NCBI RefSeq assembly: GCF_041360795.1
Contig: NZ_JBFUPW010000001.1
Location: forward strand, 868,001 to 932,000
Length of the DNA stretch: 64,000 nucleotides
Reading direction: 5' to 3'
Source: Arthrobacter_E sp041360795
Lineage (GTDB): Bacteria > Actinomycetota > Actinomycetes > Actinomycetales > Micrococcaceae
In this document: positions 51,794-60,747 of the stretch, piece after piece
Numbering within the stretch: position 1 is the stretch's first letter
Layout of the letters: each line of letters opens with the position of its first letter
Made by a program: the position numbers and the translations under genes
Notes under the pieces: generated by a model
Told to the model about the DNA's origin: nothing
What the model saw: only the letters and a program-made list of their open reading frames with translations
Databases searched by the model: none

Positions 51794-52153
51794 ATGAACA
51801 TCCTCGATTCCATCGATGCAGCGTCGCTGCGCAACGATGTCCCCGACTTCCGCCCCGGCGACACCCTCAAGGTGCACGTCAACATCATCGAAGGCAAGAA
51901 CAGCCGTGTTCAGGTCTTCCAGGGCTTCGTCATGGGTCGTCAGGGCGCCGGCGTGCGCGAGACCTTCACGGTCCGCAAGGTCTCCTTCGGTGTCGGCGTG
52001 GAGCGTACCTTCCCGGTGCACTCCCCGATCATCGAGAAGATCGAGCTCGTCACCCGTGGTGACGTGCGCCGCGCCAAGCTGTACTACATGCGCAAGCTCC
52101 GCGGCAAGGCTGCGAAGATCAAGGAAAAGCGCGACTTCAGCAACTCCAAGTAA
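51794..52153 (+). CDS. rplS: 50S ribosomal protein L19
   Basis: A 119-residue L19 at the 30S-50S interface. It holds the family core FRPGDTLKVHVNIIEG, RVQVFQGFVMGR and a basic C terminus (AKLYYMRKLRGKAAKIKE). ATG 51794 is chosen over 51788 because AGGAG is seven bases upstream of it and only one from the other. Confidence 0.97.
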   Translation: MNILDSIDAASLRNDVPDFRPGDTLKVHVNIIEGKNSRVQVFQGFVMGRQGAGVRETFTVRKVSFGVGVERTFPVHSPIIEKIELVTRGDVRRAKLYYMRKLRGKAAKIKEKRDFSNSK

Positions 52154-52207
52154 GTCTTCAGGTCTGCGTCTCCGCTCCGGCAGGACGCTCCTGGGATTTT
52201 CCTTCGC

Positions 52208-52864
52208 ATGAAGACGACAAAACGCCAGAACCCTCTGCGGGGCTGGCGTTTTGTCGCTTCCGGGGTGGTTCTCGCCATCCTCCTGGTCTCCTGCGTCCGC
52301 GCCCTGTGGGTGGATGTGTATTACATCCCCTCCGCCTCCATGGAGCCGCTGCTGCAGGAGGGGGACCGGATCGCCGTGTCCCGCACGGCCTTCCAGCGCA
52401 GCGTGCCGCAGCGTGGCGACCTCGTCGTCTTCGATGGGCGGGGCTCACTGGACCCGGCGGAGAGCGGGCGGGGGCCCGTGATCGACGCGTTCACGTCGAT
52501 CGGGCAGTGGCTCGGCGTGATCGGGCACGACACCGTGTATGTGAAGCGCGTCATCGGCGTGGGCGGGGACCGGGTGCGCTGCTGCACCGTGGACGGGAAA
52601 CTCGAAGTGAACGGGAAGCCCCTGCAGGAAAGCTATCTGTTTCCTGGAGACACGGCGAGTGACTTCACGTTCGACGTGAAAGTGCCGGAGGATCGTCTGT
52701 GGGTCATGGGCGATCACCGCTCCGTGTCCCGCGACTCACGGTCGCTGCTCGGGGCCCCGGGCGGCGGCATGATCGCGCTCGACCGTGTCATCGGACGGGC
52801 GGAGAGCATCGTGTGGCCTCTTGATAGATTTGGACAGATTCCGTCACCGGCAACTGGCCCGTGA
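52208..52864 (+). CDS. lepB: Signal peptidase I (first copy)
   Basis: A 218-residue type I signal peptidase. One N-terminal transmembrane helix (about 15-33) is followed by the catalytic Ser in YIPSASMEP (S44) and the general-base Lys in TVYVKRVIGVGGD, with MGDHRSVSRDSR as box E. ATG 52208 has no clear ribosome site and its first codons form a terminator-like hairpin, so output may be low or coupled. A paralogue follows 20 bp downstream. Confidence 0.92.
   Translation: MKTTKRQNPLRGWRFVASGVVLAILLVSCVRALWVDVYYIPSASMEPLLQEGDRIAVSRTAFQRSVPQRGDLVVFDGRGSLDPAESGRGPVIDAFTSIGQWLGVIGHDTVYVKRVIGVGGDRVRCCTVDGKLEVNGKPLQESYLFPGDTASDFTFDVKVPEDRLWVMGDHRSVSRDSRSLLGAPGGGMIALDRVIGRAESIVWPLDRFGQIPSPATGP
52217..52258 (+). 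terminator. Hairpin with T run across the lepB start
   Basis: CGACAAAACGCCAG (52217-52230) and CTGGCGTTTTGTCG (52245-52258) are perfect 14-bp arms. The downstream arm contains TTTT, like an intrinsic terminator for rplS, but it lies inside codons 4-17 of the first signal peptidase gene. Confidence 0.7.
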
Positions 52865-52883
52865 CCTGACCGGAAGGACGGCA

Positions 52884-53702
52884 TTGGGAGCACACCTTCC
52901 CGAACCGGAACCCCAGCCTGAAGAGGCTCCGCAGGATCGCAAGAGCCGCGCACAGCAACGGAAGAAGGACCACCCGCTGCTGTCCTTCGTCAAAGAGATC
53001 GGTGGCATCGTCGCCGCCGCGGTGCTGCTGTCCTTCCTCATCAAGACGTTCCTGTTCCAGGCCTTCTTCGTGCCGAGCCCCTCGATGGTCCACACCCTCG
53101 AAGTCGATGACCGGATCTTCGTGAACCGCCTGGTGCCCAATCCGATCGCCCTGGAACGGGGCGACGTGGTGGTCTTCCGCGACACCAAGGGCTGGCTGCC
53201 GCCCGCCCCGGTGGAGAACCGCGGGCCGCTCGCCTGGGTGGGGGACGTCCTGGTCTTCCTCGGTCTCCAGCCGGACGACACCAAGCAGTACCTGGTCAAG
53301 CGGCTCATCGGCCTGCCCGGCGACCACGTGGTCTGCTGTGACGCCCAGGGGCGGATCCAGATCAACGGCGCGAGCCTGAACGAGAAGTACATCAACCCGG
53401 ACAGCACCCCTGTGGTGAAGCCCTTCGACGTGGTCGTGCCCGAGGGCAAGATCTGGGTCATGGGGGACAACCGGAACGACTCGGCCGACTCCCGTTCTCA
53501 CGTGGCCGGTCCGGGCAGCGGATTCGTCGATATCAAGGACGTCCAGGGCCGTGCCGCGGTGATCGTGCTGCCGCTGAACCGCATGTCCGTGCTGGACAAC
53601 TACCCTGACGTGTTCAAGGACGTCCCCGCCCCGTCCAAGGCGGCTGAGGACAGCCGCCCGGATCAGGGCGCGGCCGCGGGCACGACGCACTCGGGGGAGT
53701 AG
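52884..53702 (+). CDS. lepB: Signal peptidase I (second copy)
   Basis: A 272-residue signal peptidase with a charged 34-residue cytosolic N terminus, a transmembrane helix (about 40-58) and catalytic Ser in FVPSPSMVHT plus Lys in YLVKRLIGLPGD; box E is MGDNRNDSADSR. TTG 52884 is selected because GGAAGG lies six bases upstream; earlier in-frame GTG/TTG codons overlap the first copy without a ribosome site. Compared with copy one it has a longer loop and a Ser/Ala/Gly-rich tail. The pair likely differ in substrate preference. Confidence 0.93.
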   Translation: MGAHLPEPEPQPEEAPQDRKSRAQQRKKDHPLLSFVKEIGGIVAAAVLLSFLIKTFLFQAFFVPSPSMVHTLEVDDRIFVNRLVPNPIALERGDVVVFRDTKGWLPPAPVENRGPLAWVGDVLVFLGLQPDDTKQYLVKRLIGLPGDHVVCCDAQGRIQINGASLNEKYINPDSTPVVKPFDVVVPEGKIWVMGDNRNDSADSRSHVAGPGSGFVDIKDVQGRAAVIVLPLNRMSVLDNYPDVFKDVPAPSKAAEDSRPDQGAAAGTTHSGE

Positions 53703-53705
53703 CCG

Positions 53706-54506
53706 ATGCCTGCCCCCACCCTCGACATGGAACGGTCGCTGGCCGGGCCGTCCGTCCGGTACCTCGCCTGCCTCGATGAGGTGGGACGCGGCGCCCTGGC
53801 CGGACCGGTGAGCGTGGGGCTGACCGTGCTCGACCTCACGGCCCTCGTGGAGCTGCCGGACGTGCGGGACTCCAAGCTGCTCAAGGCGGCGCGCCGGGAG
53901 GAACTCGCGCCCGTCGTCCGGGAGTGGGCCGCGTTTTGCGCCGTCGGGCACGCCGAAGCGGCCGAGATCGACTCCTTCGGGATCGTGGAAGCCCTGGCCC
54001 TCGCCGCGCAGCGTGCCTGGCAGGGCGTGGTGGCCGCTGGGGGCCGGGCGGACGCCGTCCTACTGGACGGCAAGCACAACTGGCTCCAGAGGCCGGAGGA
54101 GTCTCTTTTCGACCTGCTCGCTCCTGCCGGTGACGCCTTGGCGACCACGGCTCTCCCGGCCGACGACGGCGCGGCGGGCCCGCGCGGTGGGGGCGCCGCC
54201 GTCGTCGCGTCCGCGCAGTCCGTGGCGGCCGCCGGGGCACCGGCACCGGGGAGCGTGACCACCGCCGTCGACATCCGCGACATCCCCGTGACCATGCGCA
54301 TCAAGGCGGACATGGACTGTCAGGGCGTGGCAGCGGCCAGCATCCTGGCCAAGGTCGAGCGCGACGCCATCATGGCCGCGCTGGCCGAGGAGCACCCGGC
54401 GTTCGGCTGGGACGTCAACAAGGGATACGGCACCGCCGCGCACAAGGACGCGATCCGCCAGCTCGGGCCGTGCGATCATCACCGCCGGAGCTGGAAACTC
54501 CTCTGA
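53706..54506 (+). CDS. rnhB: Ribonuclease HII
   Basis: A 266-residue RNase HII that incises at ribonucleotides in DNA. The catalytic residues are visible: DEVGRG (D24, E25), LLDGKHN (D121) and the later Asp before CQGVAAASILAKVERD. Residues about 133-195 form an Ala/Gly/Pro-rich insertion between the third and fourth catalytic positions. Start ATG 53706, three bases after lepB. Confidence 0.95.
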   Translation: MPAPTLDMERSLAGPSVRYLACLDEVGRGALAGPVSVGLTVLDLTALVELPDVRDSKLLKAARREELAPVVREWAAFCAVGHAEAAEIDSFGIVEALALAAQRAWQGVVAAGGRADAVLLDGKHNWLQRPEESLFDLLAPAGDALATTALPADDGAAGPRGGGAAVVASAQSVAAAGAPAPGSVTTAVDIRDIPVTMRIKADMDCQGVAAASILAKVERDAIMAALAEEHPAFGWDVNKGYGTAAHKDAIRQLGPCDHHRRSWKLL

Positions 54507-54567
54507 GTCTGACGGCCCGCCCACGAGCCGGTGTGCACTCGCGTCCCACCTGGGGGAAGATGGAGGC

Positions 54568-54894
54568 ATGAGTGCCGAGGATCTTGAAAACTACGAGACG
54601 GAGATGGAACTCCAGCTGTACCGGGAGTACCGGGATGTGGTGGGGCTTTTCAGCTACGTCGTGGAAACCGAACGGCGCTTCTATCTGGCGAACCACGTGG
54701 ATCTGCAGGCGCGCAGTGCCGATGGTGAGGTCTATTTCGACCTGAAGCTCACCGACGCCTGGGTCTGGGACGTCTACCGCACGGCCCGCTTCGTCAAGAA
54801 TGTCCGCGTCATCACGTTCAAGGACGTCAATGTCGAGGAACTGCCCCGCAACGATGACCTGGGACTGCCGCAGCCCGAAGATCTGGGCAACTGA
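54568..54894 (+). CDS. DUF2469 family protein
   Basis: A 108-residue actinobacteria-specific protein with the family start SAEDLENYETEMELQLYREYRDVV and the Trp-rich DAWVWDVYR. It is always found between rnhB and yraN in this phylum; function unknown. ATG 54568 follows a clear gap of 61 bp. The following MFS gene breaks the usual contact with yraN. Confidence 0.93.
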   Translation: MSAEDLENYETEMELQLYREYRDVVGLFSYVVETERRFYLANHVDLQARSADGEVYFDLKLTDAWVWDVYRTARFVKNVRVITFKDVNVEELPRNDDLGLPQPEDLGN

Positions 54895-54915
54895 TTTCCC
54901 CGTGGGCGGGCCGAC

Positions 54916-56211
54916 GTGAGTGACGCGCGCGGTTCCGTCCTGCGGATTCCGGAGTTCCGACGCCTCTTGCAGGTGATGTCGGCGTCCGTCTTCGCGGAGT
55001 TCCTCCTGGAATCCGTCGTGTATTGCTGGATCGTCGCCGCGACGGCTGCCGATCCGGGCGTTCGCTCCCTGCTCCTCGGGTCCTATGTGGTGCTGTCCAC
55101 GATCCCGAGGATCTTCGGTACGGCCGTGATGGGCGTCTGGTCGGATTCCCTGGGCGCCGCGCTCTCGCTGAAGATTTCGACGGCGGCACGCGCCGGACTC
55201 GCCGTGGTCGCCGTAGGCAGTGCTTATCTGGGCCGGGCTGAGGCGCCGGTCGTGGCGGTGGTCCTCTTCGTTCTGGTCGTCGCCTGTTCCACCGCGAATC
55301 AGCTGTTCGCGGCGGCCCGTGCCAAGGCCGTGCAGCTTTTCGTGCCACAGGAGCTGCGGGGATCCGCGTCCAGCCTCTCGATGACCGTGCTCACCGCGCT
55401 GAGCATCGTGTCGGCGTCGCTGGGGCCCTTCGCCTTCAGCCTCGCGGGGCTCGAAGTCTGTCTACTTCTCATCACCGGGCTGTTCGCCGTGGGCGCGGCG
55501 CTGGCGTTCGCCGGATTCCCCCGGGGCGGTCGCGGCGACGGTCTGCCCCCGAGCGCCCGGCCAGGCTTCCTCGAGGCTCTGGTGGAGGGCTGGAAGGTCA
55601 CGTGGACGGTGCGCCGGCTCCGGGTCGTACTGCTCGGATCGGTGCTGTACGGCGTGCCGCTGGGCGTCAACAACGTGGCCCTGGTCCTGCTGTGGGTGGA
55701 CACCAAGGGCGGCACACTCATCGACTACGGGGTCGGCTCATCCCTGTTCGGGGTGGGCGGTTTCGTGGGCGCGGTGGCCGCTCACCGGCTGGTGAACCGC
55801 TGTGACCTCCATCGGCTCTTCGCCGCGAGCCTCGGCGCGCTGGGGATCAGTTACGCGCTACTGGCGTGGACGCCGGACCACGGCGTGTCCTTCGGGCTCA
55901 TGTTCGCGAGCGGATTCCTGTTCAGCCTCTACGCCGTCGTGCAGTCGCCGATCCTCCTGGAGGCCGCACCGCCGGAGCTTACGGGCCGGGTTGTCTCGAC
56001 AACGGCGGGCGTCGCGGCGCTCAGCTCGCTCGCGGCCGCCGTCGTGGTGTCGCTGCTGTTCGCTCTTCCCGGGGCCGGCGGGCTCCTGGTTCCCTGGGCT
56101 GTGTGCCTCGGTGGCGGAGTGACGGTGCTCGGCGGGGCGCTGCTGTTGGTCCGAGGCCGGGACAGGGAGGAGCCCGAGCCTGAGGCTGCCGCCTCCATAC
56201 GGGAGAAGTGA
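54916..56211 (+). CDS. MFS-type transporter
   Basis: A 431-residue membrane protein with about twelve helices, short polar N and C termini, and an Arg/Asp loop (GVWSDSLGAALSLK) in the position of the MFS signature between helices 2 and 3. It resembles macrolide/lipid-type or enterobactin-like exporters only in general form; the substrate is unknown. GTG 54916. It is interposed between DUF2469 and yraN, which are normally adjacent, so it is an accessory insertion. Confidence 0.83.
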   Translation: MSDARGSVLRIPEFRRLLQVMSASVFAEFLLESVVYCWIVAATAADPGVRSLLLGSYVVLSTIPRIFGTAVMGVWSDSLGAALSLKISTAARAGLAVVAVGSAYLGRAEAPVVAVVLFVLVVACSTANQLFAAARAKAVQLFVPQELRGSASSLSMTVLTALSIVSASLGPFAFSLAGLEVCLLLITGLFAVGAALAFAGFPRGGRGDGLPPSARPGFLEALVEGWKVTWTVRRLRVVLLGSVLYGVPLGVNNVALVLLWVDTKGGTLIDYGVGSSLFGVGGFVGAVAAHRLVNRCDLHRLFAASLGALGISYALLAWTPDHGVSFGLMFASGFLFSLYAVVQSPILLEAAPPELTGRVVSTTAGVAALSSLAAAVVVSLLFALPGAGGLLVPWAVCLGGGVTVLGGALLLVRGRDREEPEPEAAASIREK

Positions 56212-56356
56212 GCGGTTCTTCCCAAGAGGTTCGGTGGCTTCGTGAGCCGCCCACGGTGCCTTGGGGACGGTGTGCTTCCGCGTTTGTCCACATAGGCTGA
56301 TCCACCCCTCTGGCGTTTTGTTCCGCGCCTTGAGACTGGGTGTGGAGGTGAGGGAC

Positions 56357-56713
56357 ATGAGAGCGAAGGACGTGCTCGGGCAGCGGGGCGAGGAGCTTGC
56401 CGCGGATTTCCTGGAGGACCAGGGTATCCGGGTGGTGGAGCAGAACTGGCGGTGCGCTGCGGGCGAGCTGGACATCGTGGCCGTCGACGGCGACACCCTG
56501 GTGGTGGCCGAGGTCAAGACCAGAAGCAGCCTGGACTATGGGCATCCCTTTGAGGCGGTGACTCCGCCGAAGCTTGCGCGGTTGCATCTTCTGGCGTGCC
56601 GCTGGATCAGGGAGCGAGGGCTGCGCCTTCCGCGCCGCAGGCTGGATGCGATCGCCGTCATCGCCGTGCGTGGTGAGGAGCCGGTCATCGAGCACCTGAA
56701 AGGGATCGGCTGA
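56357..56713 (+). CDS. yraN: YraN/UPF0102 family nuclease-fold protein
   Basis: A 118-residue restriction-like-fold protein: GQRGEELAADFLEDQG, then ELDIVAVDGDTLVVAEVKTRSS (D-x13-ExK) gives a complete PD-(D/E)xK site. A role in DNA or nucleotide processing is assumed for the family. ATG 56357 follows GAGG; the stop overlaps the ATG of comM by one base. Confidence 0.93.
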   Translation: MRAKDVLGQRGEELAADFLEDQGIRVVEQNWRCAAGELDIVAVDGDTLVVAEVKTRSSLDYGHPFEAVTPPKLARLHLLACRWIRERGLRLPRRRLDAIAVIAVRGEEPVIEHLKGIG

Positions 56714-58266
56714 TGGCGGGCCGGAACGGGGTTGGGAGGTCCCTGTCCGTGGCGCTCAACGGCTTGGAGGGCCGGGTGGTGGAGGTCGAGGCCGATATCG
56801 GGAACTCGCTTCCGGGGTTCGTCATTCTCGGCTTGCCGGATGCTGCGCTGTCGGAGTCCCGGGAGCGGATCCGGGCCTGCGCTGCGAATTCCGGGATTCC
56901 GCTCAGCCGTCGGAAGATCACGGTGAATCTGTTCCCGGCGTCCTTGCCGAAGCGCGGTTCGGGGTTTGACTTGGCCATTGCTGTGTCAGCAGTCGCTGCG
57001 AACGGTGAAATCCGAGGCACGGAGGGCGTGGTGTTTCTGGCGGAGCTGGGGCTGGATGGTCGGCTTCGTCCGGTGCGTGGCGTGTTGCCGGCGGTGGCGG
57101 CTGCGGTGAAGGCCGGTCATCCGCGGGTGGTCGTGGCTCAGGGGAACGCTGCTGAAGCGTGCTTGGTGCCTGGTGCGAAGGTCTCCTCGTATCGGACCTT
57201 CGCCCGGCTGGTGTTCGACTTCGGCGCCGATCCGAAGGAGCTGAACCTGGATTTCGATCCGGCTGATTCCGAGGGCAAGGGGGAGACCGTGGAGCTCCCG
57301 GTTCCTGTGCCGAATCTGGCGGATGTCGCCGGACAGCACGAGGCACGTTTCGCGCTGGAGGTCGCCGCGGCCGGGGCACATCACATGCTCATGGTCGGCC
57401 CACCGGGAGCGGGAAAGACGATGCTGGCCGAACGCCTGCCCGGACTTCTGCCGCCTCTGGACGACGAGGCCGCGCTGGAAGTGACCAGCATCCACTCGCT
57501 GGCCACCCAGGGCGAGGTGCGCACCGAGCTCATCCGGCAGCCGCCCTTCGAGAATCCCCATCACACGGCCACGTGCGCCGCCATCGTCGGAGGGGGAGCC
57601 GGTTTGCCCAGGCCTGGCGCCGCGTCGCGAGCACATCGCGGGGTGCTGTTCCTGGACGAGGCTCCGGAATACGAACGACGGGTCCTGGACGCGCTGCGGC
57701 AGCCCCTGGAACACGGGAAACTCATGATCCATCGGGCCGGAGGATCCGCGTCCTACCCCTCGCGTTTCCAGCTGCTCCTGGCGGCGAACCCCTGCCCGTG
57801 CGGGAAAGCGAGCGGCAAGGGACTGGAATGCACGTGCACCCCGCTGGCTCGTCGACGCTACTTCGGGCGGCTTTCGGGGCCACTTCTCGACCGCGTCGAC
57901 ATTCAGTTGGGCGTTCAGAAGATCAGCCGACTGGACCTGGACTCGCAAGGGGAGAACGAGGACACCGCTGTGGTCCGGGACCGGGTCCGCCGGGCACGAC
58001 AGGCGCAGAAGGAGCGCCTCGGACGTTTCGGCCTGGAGACCAACTCGATGGTCCCGGGAAAGATCCTGCGAGGCAGCCTACGGCCAGATCGCGCTACGAC
58101 GCGCATTCTTGATGCGGCGATGGATCGGGGTTCTCTCAGCGCCCGCGGCTACGACCGAGTTCTGCGTCTGGCCTGGACGCTGGCCGATCTGGCCGGCGAG
58201 ACGATGCCGAGCAGCGACCACGTGGGGCTCGCCCTCGCCCTGAGGTCGCCGGAGGCGGCGGCATGA
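56713..58266 (+). CDS. comM: YifB/ComM-type Mg-chelatase-like AAA+ ATPase
   Basis: A 517-residue hexameric helicase that promotes branch migration during natural transformation. N-terminal ChlI-like domain (GLPDAALSESRERI), Walker A GPPGAGKTM (about 231), Walker B GVLFLDEAPEY, a Cys pair in PCPCGKASGKGLECTC, and the C-terminal MgCh domain. It is translationally coupled to both yraN and dprA, forming the competence cluster. Confidence 0.95.
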   Translation: MAGRNGVGRSLSVALNGLEGRVVEVEADIGNSLPGFVILGLPDAALSESRERIRACAANSGIPLSRRKITVNLFPASLPKRGSGFDLAIAVSAVAANGEIRGTEGVVFLAELGLDGRLRPVRGVLPAVAAAVKAGHPRVVVAQGNAAEACLVPGAKVSSYRTFARLVFDFGADPKELNLDFDPADSEGKGETVELPVPVPNLADVAGQHEARFALEVAAAGAHHMLMVGPPGAGKTMLAERLPGLLPPLDDEAALEVTSIHSLATQGEVRTELIRQPPFENPHHTATCAAIVGGGAGLPRPGAASRAHRGVLFLDEAPEYERRVLDALRQPLEHGKLMIHRAGGSASYPSRFQLLLAANPCPCGKASGKGLECTCTPLARRRYFGRLSGPLLDRVDIQLGVQKISRLDLDSQGENEDTAVVRDRVRRARQAQKERLGRFGLETNSMVPGKILRGSLRPDRATTRILDAAMDRGSLSARGYDRVLRLAWTLADLAGETMPSSDHVGLALALRSPEAAA

Positions 58267-59462
58267 GCGAACTTCTCGCCCGTGCGTCCCTCACCCGGCT
58301 GTTCGAGCCGCAGGACGCGGTGGGACTCGCCCTGGTCGCAGTCCTGGGGCCGGACGATGCGCTCGCCGTCATCACGTCCGGAGGAGAACCGGATCCGGGC
58401 CTGGAGCAATCACTCCACGAACTGCTGGCTGAGGAGGGAGGCAACACGTCGTGGAAGGGACTCGGAGCGGCCTTCTCCCGGTGGCGGCCCCGAGTGCCTT
58501 CCCTGGCGCCCGAGCGCGACCTGATGGTCCTGCAACGGCTCGGGGGCGGCTTCCTGATCCCGTCGGACGAGCACTGGCCCCAGCAGCTCTCGGACCTGGG
58601 CCTTCAGGCTCCGCTCGGGCTCTGGTACCGGGGGAACCCCTCACTGCTCCCGGATGCCGGGCATGCAGTGGCCGTGGTGGGGTCGCGTGACTCGACGGCC
58701 TACGGAGCCACGGTCAGCGCCGACCTCGCGCATGGGCTGGCCCGTCGTGGGTTCACGGTCGTGTCCGGCGGAGCCTACGGGATCGATGCGCACGCGCACC
58801 GTGCGGCCTTGACCGGTGCCGATCCGGGCGGAGGCCGGGCTCCGACCGTCGCTTTCATGGCGGGAGGTCTGGATCGCTTCTACCCGAGCGGCAATGACGA
58901 GCTCCTGCGGACGGTCGCTCGCCGCGGGCTGGTGGTCGCGGAGGTGCCTCCCGGAGCGGCGCCCACCCGGTACAGGTTTCTTCAGAGGAACAGGATGATC
59001 GCGGCGTTCGCCGGAGCGACAGTCGTGGTCGAGGCCCGGTGGCGTTCCGGAGCCCTGAACACGGCTCACCACGCGGAGGCCCTGGGCCGACCCGTGGCTG
59101 CCGTTCCCGGATCGGTGCTATCGGCGAACAGTGCCGGTTGTCACCGTCTTCTGCGCGACGGCGGGGCGGTCCTCGTCACCGACGTTCAGGAAGTCCTCGA
59201 ACTGCTGGGAGGGGAGCCGGATCCGAGCGGCGGCGTTCAGGATCGGGCGGAGGCGGCGATTCAGGACGGGCTGTCCTTGGAGGACCTGGTTCTCTTGGAC
59301 GCCCTGCCCTTGAGAACGCCGGTTCCGCCGGAGAAGCTGTGCGTGGTCGCCGGCCTCAGTCTGCTGGCAGTCCGTGCGGGGTTGGGACGCCTCCAGGTGC
59401 TGGGACTGGCGGAGTCCGTGGGCCTTCTCTGGCGCCGAGGGACGACGAGGAGATCTGCATGA
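58263..59462 (+). CDS. dprA: DNA-processing protein DprA
   Basis: A 399-residue protein that binds incoming single-stranded DNA and loads RecA. The Rossmann-like core has VVGSRDSTAYG (about 139), SGGAYGIDAHAHRAAL, and PTRYRFLQRNRMIAAFAGATVVVEA. An N-terminal SAM-like region and a C-terminal winged-helix-like domain complete it. ATG 58263 overlaps comM by four bases. Other uptake genes (comEA, comEC) are not in the window. Confidence 0.95.
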   Translation: MSELLARASLTRLFEPQDAVGLALVAVLGPDDALAVITSGGEPDPGLEQSLHELLAEEGGNTSWKGLGAAFSRWRPRVPSLAPERDLMVLQRLGGGFLIPSDEHWPQQLSDLGLQAPLGLWYRGNPSLLPDAGHAVAVVGSRDSTAYGATVSADLAHGLARRGFTVVSGGAYGIDAHAHRAALTGADPGGGRAPTVAFMAGGLDRFYPSGNDELLRTVARRGLVVAEVPPGAAPTRYRFLQRNRMIAAFAGATVVVEARWRSGALNTAHHAEALGRPVAAVPGSVLSANSAGCHRLLRDGGAVLVTDVQEVLELLGGEPDPSGGVQDRAEAAIQDGLSLEDLVLLDALPLRTPVPPEKLCVVAGLSLLAVRAGLGRLQVLGLAESVGLLWRRGTTRRSA

Positions 59463-59591
59463 GAGGTTCGTGGGGAGGTTGGCTGCCCGATCCGGCCAGG
59501 GCAGACTCACCCGTGGCAGATCGGGCGCTACCTGTCCTGCACGTTCCCCTCCGGGCTTGATCCTGGTCCACGAGGGCGGCAGAGTGGAGAG

Positions 59592-60515
59592 GTGCCACAG
59601 AAACCAGCCCCCTTCCAGGACAACGTCCGGGAAGAATATGCCCGGTACCTCACGGGCGAGCGGGGCCGGTCCGGGAACACCCTCCGGGCGTACCTCACGG
59701 ACGTCCGTCAATTGCAGGAATTCGCGGCGAAAGCCGGAGCCGCATCGTGGGATGACGTGGACCTCCATCTCCTCCGCGAGTGGTTGGCGGATCATTCGGC
59801 CCGAGGGATGGCGCGGGCCACCCTGGCGCGGCATGCGGCCAGCGCCAGGACGTTCTTCGCGTGGCTCCTCCGCGAAGGCGGGATCACGCAGGACCCCACG
59901 CTCCGTCTGCGGTCGCCGAAGAAGACTTCCGGTCTGCCCACCGTGCTCCGCCGGGCACAGATGGACAAAGTGCTCCAGGACCTGCAGGCCGCGGCGCAGG
60001 AGGCCGATCCTGTCGCACTGCGTAACCTCGCCGTGGTCGAGACACTGTATGCGTCGGGCATCCGCGTGGGGGAGCTCGTGGGCCTCGACGTGGACGACGT
60101 GGACCTGGAACGCCGAACGCTCCGGGTCCTCGGCAAGGGCGACAAGGAGCGCACCGTCCCCTTCGGTGTTCCTGCCTCCCGCGCGATCGTCGACTGGTTG
60201 CGGCGGGGACGGCCTGCGCTCGCCACGGCGTCGAGTGGTCCTGCGCTCTTCCTCGGTGCGCGAGGCGGCCGGGTGGATCCGCGGCAGATCCGTAGCCTCG
60301 TGGCGGACCGCTTCGCGACTCTGGGCGACACCGCGGCCACCGGACCCCATGCACTCCGCCACACGGCCGCCACCCACCTCCTGGACGGCGGCGCGGAACT
60401 CCGGGCCGTCCAGGAACTCCTGGGCCATAGCACCCCGGCGACGACGCAGCTGTACACCCACGTCTCCGTCGAACGGCTCAGGGACAGTTACCGCCAGGCG
60501 CACCCGCGGGCCTGA
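59592..60515 (+). CDS. xerC: Tyrosine recombinase XerC
   Basis: A 307-residue recombinase for resolving chromosome dimers at dif. N-terminal SAM-like core-binding domain (about 8-95), then the catalytic domain with R158, Lys in GKGDKER (182/185), H253xxR256, H279 and nucleophile Y288 all intact. GTG 59592. In the usual neighbourhood of dprA and at standard length, so it is the housekeeping XerC rather than a phage integrase. Confidence 0.95.
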   Translation: MPQKPAPFQDNVREEYARYLTGERGRSGNTLRAYLTDVRQLQEFAAKAGAASWDDVDLHLLREWLADHSARGMARATLARHAASARTFFAWLLREGGITQDPTLRLRSPKKTSGLPTVLRRAQMDKVLQDLQAAAQEADPVALRNLAVVETLYASGIRVGELVGLDVDDVDLERRTLRVLGKGDKERTVPFGVPASRAIVDWLRRGRPALATASSGPALFLGARGGRVDPRQIRSLVADRFATLGDTAATGPHALRHTAATHLLDGGAELRAVQELLGHSTPATTQLYTHVSVERLRDSYRQAHPRA

Positions 60516-60565
60516 AAACCGCATGCCTGAAGACGCGTGCGGCTCGGGCGACTCTGCCACTGGCA

Positions 60566-60747
60566 CAAATCACCCGCCTACGGCACAATAAGAACCAGCG
60601 CCGGGGTTCAAGTAGTGCTTGAACCATCGGCCGGTGCCGCAAGGCCACAGACAACTCAAGAGCCTGCAAGAAGGCGAAACAGGAATCACCGGACTTCACG
60701 GAGTCGAGGGCGTTGGGGAAGACGTACCTACGGCTAAGGAGGATGGG
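60566..60747 (+). promoter_or_regulatory. Promoter and hairpin leader of the DUF3145 gene
   Basis: TGGCAC and CACAAT (60584-60589) at 17 bp form a candidate promoter. The roughly 150-nt leader starts with a perfect hairpin GGTTCAAG (60605-60612) / CTTGAACC (60618-60625), followed by a GGCC-flanked stem, and ends with AAGGAGG (60736-60742). Confidence 0.5.

Noticed and set aside
59592..60515. Integrase of a mobile element
   Set aside because: Length, catalytic spacing and position beside dprA match housekeeping XerC; no attachment repeats are seen nearby.
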